Assembly: GCA_030696545.1 (NCBI GenBank)
Contig: JAUYSA010000403.1
Span: 1-8,930, forward strand
Direction of reading: 5' to 3'
DNA: 8,930 bases
Origin: Hyphomonadaceae bacterium
GTDB lineage: Bacteria > Pseudomonadota > Alphaproteobacteria > Caulobacterales > Hyphomonadaceae
Positions 1 to 5,828 of this stretch are shown piece after piece. The notes under the pieces are model-generated. The model did not search any database. It saw only the letters and a list, made by a program, of their open reading frames with translations, and had not been told where the DNA came from. The position numbers and the translations under genes were made by a program. Positions within the stretch are counted from its first letter, which is position 1. The number at the start of each line of letters is the position of its first letter.

Positions 1-836
1 ACCAGAACCTCCTTTTGGAATTGCTGAATGCCGGCCTCCTCTGTCGCCAGGAACGCGGTGCCCACCCAGGCGCCCTCGGCCCCAAGCATCATGGCGGCCG
101 CCACGCCGCGGCCGTCCGTGATCCCGCCGGCCCCGAGCACAGGAATACGCCCCGCCATGGCGTCGACAACCTGGGGGATGAGGGCCATGGTGCCGATCGG
201 CGAATTATGTCCGCCCCCGTCATGTCCCTGGGCGACCACCACGTCGATGCCGGAAGCCGCGACCTGCAGCGCATGTTTCACCGACCCTATGACGGCCATG
301 ATCTTCGTGCGGTTCTCCCGCAGTCGCTCCATCCAGGGACCGGGGTTTCCCAGGCCTGCGGCGTAGACCGGCACCTTTTCCTCGACCACGACCTCCATCT
401 GCGCCTCAAAGAACTCCTTTGAAAAGAACGCCGGGCCACCCCGGGGCTCGGCATTGTTGGCGTCGCGGGAGCGGGCGACCTTTTGAAGACCTTCCTTGCG
501 CATGAAATCGGCCGCGAAGTTCTGGTAGTCCGCAATGAGTTCCATCGGCGACGGCTTCCCGTCTCCACCTGTAGGCATCGCCGCATCGACCACCTCGCGC
601 CGCACGGAGGCGGGCAGCAGAGTATCAACGCCGAACGGCTTGTCGGTCAGGCTACGCACCTCGCGTATCCATTCACGGAGCTCTTGCGGCGAGCAAGCGG
701 CGGCGCCCAATATGCCGAGGCCACCGGCGTTGGAGACTGCGGCAGCCAAGCGCGGAACGCTTGCCCCCCCCATTCCGGCGAGCACGATCGGATATTGGAT
801 GCCGAAGATTTCGCAGATGCGGCTGTGCAGCGCCAT
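1..836 (-). CDS. Nitronate monooxygenase-family flavin oxidoreductase (3' end outside window)
   Basis: This is a continuous minus-strand frame of 278 codons that runs off the left edge, so the carboxyl end is missing. The start is the ATG at 836: an in-frame TAG lies six codons upstream with no other start between, and an AGGA sits 7 bases before the ATG. The fold is that of NAD(P)H/FMN TIM-barrel oxidoreductases (2-nitropropane dioxygenase/nitronate monooxygenase family). It opens with a FGIQYPIVLAGMGG segment (about 11-24) and SNAGGLGILG (35-44). QGHDGGGH (203-210) carries the family's active-site histidine, His210. GAGGITDGRG (235-244) and LGAEGAWVGT (251-260) form the FMN phosphate-binding part. 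A polar stretch at about 86-145 is longer than in minimal members. It lies 47 bases after an enoyl-CoA hydratase gene and probably shares its transcript. Many family members next to CoA genes act on CoA thioesters or as reductases and not on nitronates, so the exact substrate is open. Confidence 0.88.
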   Translation of the reverse strand, partial: MALHSRICEIFGIQYPIVLAGMGGASVPRLAAAVSNAGGLGILGAAACSPQELREWIREVRSLTDKPFGVDTLLPASVRREVVDAAMPTGGDGKPSPMELIADYQNFAADFMRKEGLQKVARSRDANNAEPRGGPAFFSKEFFEAQMEVVVEEKVPVYAAGLGNPGPWMERLRENRTKIMAVIGSVKHALQVAASGIDVVVAQGHDGGGHNSPIGTMALIPQVVDAMAGRIPVLGAGGITDGRGVAAAMMLGAEGAWVGTAFLATEEAGIQQFQKEVL

Positions 837-883
837 TGAGCATTCCTGTTCCTAAGGGTTCGATTGGAGTCGTCGAGGTAGGA

Positions 884-1693
884 TCACCGGCCTTGGAAGA
901 CTGGCTTGCGTTTCTGCATGAAGGCGAGCGGACCCTCCCGGGCATCCTCGGTTCGAAAGACAGGGGCCGCCATTTCGGACTCGATCCGCATCGCGTCGGC
1001 TTCCGGGCGCCCCAGACAAGCTCGAGCGGACCGGCGGATCGCCTGCACGGCGATCGGGCCATTCGCCGCGACGCGCTCAGCCAATTCCAGCGCGGCGGGC
1101 AGGACTTCGCCCTGCGGCACAACGCGATTGAGGAAGCCTAACTGAAGCGCCTCGGCGGCGGTGATCAAGTCGCCGGTCAGCAACAACTCCATGGCGCGAG
1201 CATACGGAACCTGGCGTGGGAGCCGCACCGTCGAGCCGCCCCCGGGGAAAATCGCCCATTTGACCTCCTGCACGCCGAGTTTGGCGGTGTCGGACGCGAT
1301 ACGAAGGTCCGTGCCTTGGGCCAACTCCATGCCGCCCGCGATCGCATGGCCGTTGATCGCCGCGATCACCGGCTTGACCACATCGAACGTCCGCAGAAGC
1401 CCGGTGCCGAGCATTTCTCGGTCAGCCAAGACACGCCGATCCCACTCGTCTTCCGGCGGGCGGGCGCCGCTCATCAGCGGGATGAACCTTCCCAGGTCGG
1501 CCCCTGAGCAGAACGCCTTGTCGCCGGCGCCGGTCACCACGGCCACGCGGACCTCCCGATCTTCTCGCACATGGGTCCAAGCCTCGGCCAGACGAACGAG
1601 CATCTCAGGAGAGATGGCGTTGAGCGCCTCGGGACGATTCAGCGTAATAATCGCCACGTGTCCGCGCCGTTCAAAATTGACAACCTCAACCAT
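884..1693 (-). CDS. Enoyl-CoA hydratase/isomerase (crotonase) family protein
   Basis: This complete 269-residue protein has the normal length for a single-domain crotonase. It begins with a VAIITLNRPEALNAIS strand-helix unit (13-28). SGADLG (63-68) and GHAIAGGMEL (115-124) supply the oxyanion-hole regions. Both glutamates used by true hydratases are present: Glu123 in GGMEL and Glu143 in VQEVKWAIFPGGGST, matching Glu144 and Glu164 of rat mitochondrial hydratase. The tail MQKRKPVFQGR is the usual family ending. The likely reaction is reversible hydration of a trans-2-enoyl-CoA in the cytosol as part of a beta-oxidation-like route; other crotonase reactions such as ring hydrolysis cannot be excluded. 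The ATG at 1693 is preceded by AGAGGA at 3-base spacing. An overlapping ATG at 1697 is out of frame and stops at once. It is the first gene of a leftward operon with the flavin oxidoreductase. Confidence 0.93.
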   Translation of the reverse strand: MVEVVNFERRGHVAIITLNRPEALNAISPEMLVRLAEAWTHVREDREVRVAVVTGAGDKAFCSGADLGRFIPLMSGARPPEDEWDRRVLADREMLGTGLLRTFDVVKPVIAAINGHAIAGGMELAQGTDLRIASDTAKLGVQEVKWAIFPGGGSTVRLPRQVPYARAMELLLTGDLITAAEALQLGFLNRVVPQGEVLPAALELAERVAANGPIAVQAIRRSARACLGRPEADAMRIESEMAAPVFRTEDAREGPLAFMQKRKPVFQGR

Positions 1694-1701
1694 GCATCCT
1701 C

Positions 1702-1727
1702 TGACACATACGTGTTTTCTAGTGTCA
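1702..1727. promoter_or_regulatory. Inverted repeat, candidate operator
   Basis: TGACAC (1702-1707) and GTGTCA (1722-1727) are perfect inverted arms separated by 14 bases. Inside lies a second small inverted pair, ACAC (1704-1707) with GTGT (1712-1715). The site falls over the expected transcription start of the leftward enoyl-CoA hydratase operon, just upstream of its ribosome-binding site. That is where a TetR- or GntR-type repressor of an acyl-CoA pathway would bind. The regulator is not in the window and the 6-base arms are short, so this is a candidate only. Confidence 0.4.
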
Positions 1728-1732
1728 CGTTC

Positions 1733-1761
1733 ATGCTACGCTGGTTAGTCTCAGGACGCAA
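1733..1761 (-). promoter_or_regulatory. Candidate sigma-70-type promoter of the enoyl-CoA hydratase operon
   Basis: Read on the minus strand, TTGCGT (1761-1756) and TAGCAT (1738-1733) are separated by exactly 17 bases. The match is three of six to TTGACA and four of six to TATAAT. The predicted transcription start is near 1726, leaving about 33 bases of leader before the ATG at 1693. Position and spacing are right; the hexamers are weak, as is common in GC-rich alphaproteobacteria. Confidence 0.4.
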
Positions 1762-1780
1762 AGCGGGATCTGGCCCGCTT
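1761..1780. repeat. Perfect 7-bp hairpin in the divergent intergenic region
   Basis: AAGCGGG (1761-1767) pairs perfectly with CCCGCTT (1774-1780) around the 6-base loop ATCTGG. No T-run follows on either strand, so it is not a standard terminator. It lies about 75 bases upstream of the alpha/beta hydrolase start, directly beside the -35 element of the leftward promoter. It could be a leader structure or a protein-binding dyad. Confidence 0.35.
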
Positions 1781-1808
1781 GTCGATCACAGGCTGCACGC
1801 GCGGCTTG

Positions 1809-1826
1809 CGACAGGCGAAGCTGTCG
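1809..1826. repeat. Perfect 6-bp hairpin upstream of the alpha/beta hydrolase
   Basis: CGACAG (1809-1814) pairs with CTGTCG (1821-1826) around the loop GCGAAG. It ends 28 bases before the ATG at 1855, in what should be the 5' leader of the rightward gene. Stems of this size also arise by chance in GC-rich DNA, so a function is not established. Confidence 0.25.
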
Positions 1827-1854
1827 GGTCGGGCGAAAAACGTGAGAATCACCT

Positions 1855-2730
1855 ATGAATGCATCGAGCCGAGCTGTCTTCAGAACCACCGACGGGCTCG
1901 ACCTCGCCGCAGACCGGTATGGTCAGCCGAGGCGCGGCTCCGTACTCATGGCGCACGGCGGCGGCCAGACCCGGCATGCCTGGACCAAAACGGCGGCGGC
2001 GCTTGCGGATCGAGGCTGGGAAGTGGTCACGCTCGATCTCCGTGGCCATGGCGACAGCGGCTGGTCGCCGACGGGAGACTATGGAATTCAGCGGTTCGCG
2101 GAAGATCTAGCGGAGGTATCGCGCGCGATGGGTGGCCGTCCGGCTTTGATTGGCGCGTCTCTCGGCGGGCTCGCCGGGCTGTACGCGGAGGCCGAGATCG
2201 CGCCCGGGAGTTTCAGCTCGATCACGCTTGTTGACATCGTTCCGAGCATGGACCCGGACGGCGCCGCCAAGGTCATGGAGTTCATGAGCGCCCATGTCGC
2301 GCAAGGATTTGGCAGCCTTGAGGAGGCCGCCGAGGTCATTGCGGCCTATCTACCTCACCGGCCGCGGCCAGCCGATCACTCTGGACTGGCCAAGAATCTG
2401 CGGCAGGGCGATGATGGTCGGCTCCGCTGGCATTGGGATCCCGGCTTTGTCTCCGGCGTCCATCGTGGCCGATCCTTGCGGGATGCCGACGCGTTCCATA
2501 CCCGATTGCCCGGGTTGACGCTTCCGGTGCATCTCATCAGGGGCCGGCTGAGCGAGTTGGTTTCTCGGGAGGCGGCGGAGACCTTCGTCGCACAGCTTCC
2601 CAACGCAAAGTTCACCGACGTCGCCGGCGCGTCGCACATGGTGGCGGGCGATCGCAACGACGCCTTTCTCAGCGCTGCGGTGGGATTTCTTGAGCGCCTG
2701 GACCCGGAGACGCAAGCCGATGACGGCTGA
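1855..2730 (+). CDS. Alpha/beta hydrolase
   Basis: This complete 291-residue cytosolic protein has no signal peptide. MAHGGGQTRHAW (32-43) is the oxyanion-hole loop after the third strand, and LDLRGHGDSG (60-69) is the typical following strand and turn. GASLGG (100-105) is the nucleophile elbow with Ser102. GASHMVAGDR (258-267) supplies the catalytic His261. The usual acid loop reads GRLSELVS (230-237), so Glu234 sits where relatives usually have Asp. VDIVP (126-130) follows strand 6, as in epoxide-hydrolase and MhpC-like members. It is probably an esterase, lactonase or C-C bond hydrolase; the substrate cannot be read from sequence. The ATG at 1855 has only a weak upstream GAGA. It is transcribed divergently from the enoyl-CoA hydratase operon. 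Its last 11 bases overlap the start of a small frame resembling a broken P450 gene. Confidence 0.9.
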   Translation: MNASSRAVFRTTDGLDLAADRYGQPRRGSVLMAHGGGQTRHAWTKTAAALADRGWEVVTLDLRGHGDSGWSPTGDYGIQRFAEDLAEVSRAMGGRPALIGASLGGLAGLYAEAEIAPGSFSSITLVDIVPSMDPDGAAKVMEFMSAHVAQGFGSLEEAAEVIAAYLPHRPRPADHSGLAKNLRQGDDGRLRWHWDPGFVSGVHRGRSLRDADAFHTRLPGLTLPVHLIRGRLSELVSREAAETFVAQLPNAKFTDVAGASHMVAGDRNDAFLSAAVGFLERLDPETQADDG

Positions 2731-2875
2731 AACCTTACCGAACATCTTCGCCCTGACGCCTCTCGACCCGAAGTTCAGAGCGGCACTGTCAACTTTGCCG
2801 GGTGAGGTTTTGCTAGGCGATCGACAGGCGTGCGCCGGTCACGCTATCCGGACACTCGTGCGGCGATCGCGTTAG
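2720..2875 (+). pseudogene. Probable cytochrome P450 remnant (amino end only)
   Basis: This 51-residue frame starts at an ATG overlapping the hydrolase stop (ATGACGGCTGA), with GGAGA 9 bases upstream. That is the arrangement of a translationally coupled downstream gene. Its first residues include NIFALTPLDPKFRA (8-21), which resembles the amino-terminal LTPLDPxFRxDP segment common in bacterial P450s. The expected continuation of about 380 residues is absent: after residue 21 no P450 similarity follows in order. GDRQACAGHAIR (33-44) is reminiscent of the P450 haem-thiolate loop (G-x-R-x-C-x-G), but it lacks the usual Phe and fits the full pattern poorly. A large internal deletion fusing both ends is therefore possible but unproven. 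The frame ends at a TAG at 2873-2875. The call rests on recognition of a short motif, so confidence is modest. Confidence 0.4.
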
Positions 2876-3051
2876 CGATTTCTGAGCTTGAGGCCGTTCG
2901 AAACGTAGATGCGGGCGCCTTCCTCGACGCGCCAAGCGTTGCCTATGCGGCCTTGGCTACTGAACACCAAGAAAGACATGACAACGCCAAGCCGATTGCC
3001 TTGTCGTCCGGACTATCCACTGTGCAGGAAAACCTGGGGCTTTTGCTGTAG
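2830..3051 (+). CDS. Unrecognised 73-residue frame
   Basis: A GTG-started frame overlaps the tail of the P450-like remnant in another frame. The predicted product is mixed hydrophilic, with no signal peptide, no membrane segment and no motif I recognise; its carboxyl end contains ALSSGLSTVQENLGLLL. Only a weak AGG lies upstream of the GTG. The frame is open to an earlier stop near 2800, so it may be the tail of a longer gene whose front was lost, or a chance frame in GC-rich DNA. I assign no function. Confidence 0.2.
   Translation: MRRSRYPDTRAAIALAISELEAVRNVDAGAFLDAPSVAYAALATEHQERHDNAKPIALSSGLSTVQENLGLLL
2865..2884 (+). terminator. Weak candidate terminator hairpin
   Basis: ATCGC (2866-2870) pairs with GCGAT (2875-2879) around GTTA, with a flanking G-T pair and the short tract TTTCT after it. 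It is downstream of the rightward hydrolase, where a terminator would be expected, but stem and T-run are both short. Confidence 0.2.
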
Positions 3052-3064
3052 GAGGGCGTTCGCC

Positions 3065-4453
3065 TCACCGCACGCCGTCGCCCAGGGTCGTTGTGGTGGG
3101 ACGGGCGCCGGTCTCCACCCACTGACGAAGGAACTTCCAGGCCGCGATCGTCTCCGGCTTGTTGAAGCCGCAATGCGTGTAGCCCTCAATCCCATAGACC
3201 GGCAGAGGCGCCCGCACTGCGGGAACTGTGAACTGCAGAAGACGATCCTGCCTGCCCGCCGCTTCCACGGCACGCGCAAGGGCCTCCTCCTGCGAATAGG
3301 GTACGAGTGAATCGATGCTGTTGTGGACCGTGATCAGCGGCGCACCCAGTTGACCAGTCGCCGTATGCCACTGCCTCAGATATTGCCGCGCGGCCGGAAC
3401 CGCCGCGACGCGCTGCACGCCCGTGTTCAGCGCCTCGATTTCCGCATCTGTCATCCCCGGCGCCGAATAGACCCTGCTGGTGTTGTCATAGAGCCAGCCC
3501 CCGGCCGTCGCCGCCATGTCTTCCGCGCCGAGCGCCACGGTCAGAAGAGGGAATGCGACCGACGCAGGATCGTACTCGAATCCACCGATCGCGGTCACGA
3601 TGCGGATGATGTGAGCTTCCCGTCCATCGGGGTTTTTCTGCGCTGTGATCCAGAGGTCCAGCGCCGGCCTCGCCGTCTTGATCATCTGCCCGAAGACATA
3701 GGCTTGGGCTGCCTCGGCTTTCACACTGGCGGGTGGCTCGGGCGCGATCGCATTCTTGCGGACATCTTTCTCACCGGCGAGCGAATAGGGCGTTCCCTCC
3801 GTGAGGAAGTTGTAGACCACGCGCATGTCCATGAGCTGGTCGATCAGGGTCTCCCAACTGTTGACGGCGCCGCATCGCGCGAGCCCCCCGGCGAAAGCGT
3901 CGGGATGCATCTCAAGAAGTGTCACGACAATTCCGCCGCCCATGGAATCGCCCATGACGTAGGTGCGCTTGCCCCCGAGATCTGTCAGGAAGTTGCGAAG
4001 GCGCAGCGTGTTCTCGGCGCCAGTTTGAACGCCGAGGCCCGCCTTGTCATAAGCGCTGTGCCCGACCGCGAAGCCCTCGGCATAGGCCTCTTTCAGGGCG
4101 CCGCCGCCGACATCCTTGCCCACAGGATCTTGGGCGACGGCAACGGGCGTTCCCGGCGTGCTGTAGCCGTGCGCGAACAGCAGCCCGTCACGATTCCAGC
4201 TCGCTGGGAACGCCAGCGCGAACTGGTCCCCATCGAGCTTGCCGCCCAGGATAAAGCCGCCGTCCGTCGCCGGCTGCACCGTGACATCGCTTGCTCCCAG
4301 CGCCTGTGCCCGGGCCGCAGTTGCAGCCGGTGACAGATCAGTGAGCGGAGGCGCACCATCGGTCGTCGGCATGCCCGAGCACGCACCGAACAGGGCAGTT
4401 GAGACAAGCACCACAGCAAGCGTCCGACCTGCCAACACGATCCTGGTTCTCAC
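3065..4453 (-). CDS. Exported alpha/beta serine hydrolase, probable lipoprotein (paralogue of the 5825-7159 gene)
   Basis: The chosen start is the GTG at 4453, giving 462 residues. GGAGG lies 5 bases upstream, and the product then opens as a classic signal peptide (MRTRIVLAGR, a hydrophobic core, then ALFGAC). The TTG seven codons earlier has no ribosome-binding site. Cys25 is a plausible lipidation site, although Phe at -3 is unusual. The catalytic set is readable: oxyanion loop FAHGYSTPG with His95, nucleophile elbow GDSMGG with Ser170, acid Asp381 in HNSIDSLVP, and His427 in GYTHCGF. The HCGF ending resembles polyester and tannin-type esterases, but I cannot place the subfamily. It is the last gene of the receptor-hydrolase-glycosidase-hydrolase operon, 46 bases after the glycosidase. 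The likely role is ester cleavage of an imported or surface-bound substrate, in the periplasm or on the outer membrane. Confidence 0.82.
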   Translation of the reverse strand: MRTRIVLAGRTLAVVLVSTALFGACSGMPTTDGAPPLTDLSPAATAARAQALGASDVTVQPATDGGFILGGKLDGDQFALAFPASWNRDGLLFAHGYSTPGTPVAVAQDPVGKDVGGGALKEAYAEGFAVGHSAYDKAGLGVQTGAENTLRLRNFLTDLGGKRTYVMGDSMGGGIVVTLLEMHPDAFAGGLARCGAVNSWETLIDQLMDMRVVYNFLTEGTPYSLAGEKDVRKNAIAPEPPASVKAEAAQAYVFGQMIKTARPALDLWITAQKNPDGREAHIIRIVTAIGGFEYDPASVAFPLLTVALGAEDMAATAGGWLYDNTSRVYSAPGMTDAEIEALNTGVQRVAAVPAARQYLRQWHTATGQLGAPLITVHNSIDSLVPYSQEEALARAVEAAGRQDRLLQFTVPAVRAPLPVYGIEGYTHCGFNKPETIAAWKFLRQWVETGARPTTTTLGDGVR

Positions 4454-4458
4454 GGGCG

Positions 4459-4463
4459 CCTCC
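4459..4463 (-). promoter_or_regulatory. Ribosome-binding site that decides the GTG start
   Basis: GGAGG on the minus strand lies 5 bases before the GTG at 4453. It lies inside the reading frame if the upstream TTG at 4474 is used, which argues for the shorter protein. Confidence 0.65.
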
Positions 4464-4499
4464 ACAAAGTTCAAGATAAGATCGAAGAACGGACTATCA

Positions 4500-5828
4500 T
4501 CACGTCAGCCGGGCAGAAACGATTTCCGCGTAGCGCCACGCGCTCGGCTTGATAGTCCGGCGGAAGGTTGTGCGGTCCACAGCGACCAGCCCATATTTCG
4601 GGCCGTAGCCGGACAGCCACTCGAAATTGTCCAGAAGGGACCAATGCAGATAGCCGATGATCGGGATCCCGCTCTGCCGTGCTGCATCGACCGAAGCGAT
4701 GGCCTCTGGAATGAAGCGCGCCCGTTCCGCATCATCAGCCGCATCGATGCCGTTTTCCGTGATCAGAACTGGCTTGCCCGTTGCATTGTGGAGATACCTC
4801 GCGGCATTCCCCACGGCTGCAGGAAACCATTCCCGCCCATCTGGTCGCCGGGCGGCGCTGGGCGGGAGAGGAATGGCGCGTTCTGTTCCGATATAGTCGC
4901 GTCCGTAAGTCTGCAGACCGGCAAAGTCATCATCGCGCATGACGTCAAGAAACGGTCCGTAGACGTCTGCGCGCTTGGCTTCGATGACGCTGTTTGCAAC
5001 GACGGCGACGTCGTCGGGAATAGCGAGGCTCAGGCCAACAGGCAGGCTGGAGCGCACGCTGCGGATGGCCGCCCGCGCCTGCACGTGAGCGGCGACGACA
5101 TTGCGGATCAGCTTGCGCGGTTCAGGGTGTGCAAGCAGTACGACGAACCGATCTGAACCGTTGGCGCGAGCAGCACTGGCAACACACGCCTCGATCGCGC
5201 TGATGTAGGCTGGGCCTGGCGGCGAGGAGGACCAGCGGCCTCCAAGCGCCAGGTTTGGCTCGTTGAAGGTGACCATGTGCGACACGCGATCCGCGAGCGC
5301 TCGCGAAACTTTTTCGGAGAAGGCTGCGAAGAGATCTGCGGCGCTGGTGGTTGCCCAGCCCCCTGCAGCCGCGAACCATCCCGGCGCCGTGAAATGATTC
5401 AGCGTCACCACCGGCGCAATGCCGCGAGACACGCAGACATCCACCATGCGGCTGTAGTGGTCCAGCATGGCCTGGCTCCAGCACCCCTGCTCCGGCTGGA
5501 TGCGCGACCATTCGACCGAGAAGCGATAGGCGTTGAGACCCAACTGATGAACAATCGAAATGTCTTCGTCCCATCTGTGCAGGCTGTCGCAGGCATCACC
5601 GGAAGGTTCCGCAAAGGGACTCGGTCGGACGTGCTCGAGGGTCCAGAAATCCGACGCGATGTTGTTGCCTTCGATCTGGTGACCTGATGTGGCGGCGCCC
5701 CACAGGAAGCGCCCCCGAGACGGAGGCGACGTCGGGGTTGGACCCGAGGCGCATGCCGCCGTCAAAGCAGCGGCCCCGCCCGTCAGCAGTGCTCGGCGAT
5801 TCAACTCGTCTTTCACATTCCCGCTCAT
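4500..5828 (-). CDS. Exported glycoside hydrolase family 1 (beta-glucosidase-type)
   Basis: The protein is 442 residues from the ATG at 5828, whose A-T-G overlaps the preceding gene's TGA (ATGA), indicating translational coupling. A frame open to 5870 exists, but the longer start would overlap the previous gene by 46 bases and hide the signal. NRRALLTGGAAALTAAC (10-26) is a twin-arginine-like export signal with possible lipidation at Cys26. GH1 landmarks appear in order: FLWGAATSGHQIEG (41-54, with Gln51), NHF with His145, TFNEP with the acid/base Glu190, ITENG with the nucleophile Glu358, and WSLLDNFEW (396-404). Both catalytic carboxylates are present, so a retaining beta-glycosidase is expected, acting in the periplasm or on the membrane. 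Most bacterial GH1 enzymes are cytosolic, so the export signal is notable. It sits between two paralogous esterases in the operon and probably deglycosylates their shared substrate. Confidence 0.93.
   Translation of the reverse strand: MSGNVKDELNRRALLTGGAAALTAACASGPTPTSPPSRGRFLWGAATSGHQIEGNNIASDFWTLEHVRPSPFAEPSGDACDSLHRWDEDISIVHQLGLNAYRFSVEWSRIQPEQGCWSQAMLDHYSRMVDVCVSRGIAPVVTLNHFTAPGWFAAAGGWATTSAADLFAAFSEKVSRALADRVSHMVTFNEPNLALGGRWSSSPPGPAYISAIEACVASAARANGSDRFVVLLAHPEPRKLIRNVVAAHVQARAAIRSVRSSLPVGLSLAIPDDVAVVANSVIEAKRADVYGPFLDVMRDDDFAGLQTYGRDYIGTERAIPLPPSAARRPDGREWFPAAVGNAARYLHNATGKPVLITENGIDAADDAERARFIPEAIASVDAARQSGIPIIGYLHWSLLDNFEWLSGYGPKYGLVAVDRTTFRRTIKPSAWRYAEIVSARLT
5825..5828 (-). promoter_or_regulatory. 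ATGA stop-start overlap
   Basis: The TGA of the first hydrolase (5827-5825) shares bases with the ATG of the GH1 gene (5828-5826). No strong ribosome-binding site precedes this ATG, so translation of the glycosidase probably depends on ribosomes finishing the hydrolase, which would fix the ratio of the two exported enzymes. Confidence 0.75.

Larger units (their letters stand above)
2731..3064. other. Convergent gene-poor region
   Basis: This stretch lies between the rightward hydrolase and the leftward operon, which converge on it. It holds the rest of the P450-like remnant, an unrecognised 73-codon frame, and a weak hairpin at 2865-2880. I see no transposase, tRNA, direct repeats or strong terminator. 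The mix of broken frames and the loss of the P450 similarity suggest a deletion or rearrangement scar. Confidence 0.5.

Noticed and set aside
1161..1748. Plus-strand open frame of 195 codons opposite the enoyl-CoA hydratase
   Set aside because: The minus-strand crotonase has complete catalytic motifs; the antisense product is Ser/Arg/Thr-rich and featureless.
2816..2851. A functional haem-binding loop in GDRQACAGHAIR
   Set aside because: The upstream Phe/Trp and the basic residue two before Cys are missing, and the frame is only 51 residues, so no working P450 is encoded.
3053..3067. GAGGGCG-TTC-GCCTC hairpin at the end of the operon as a terminator
   Set aside because: It overlaps the stop codon, has a bulge and lacks a T-run, so it does not meet the usual form of an intrinsic terminator.
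3323..4333. Plus-strand open frame of 336 codons
   Set aside because: It lies wholly antisense to the second exported hydrolase, whose catalytic motifs are all intact. Its product is Arg/His-rich with no motif, the usual shadow of GC-rich coding DNA.
4239..5156. Plus-strand open frame of 305 codons
   Set aside because: It spans the junction of two real minus-strand genes in antisense and shows no domain; shadow frame.
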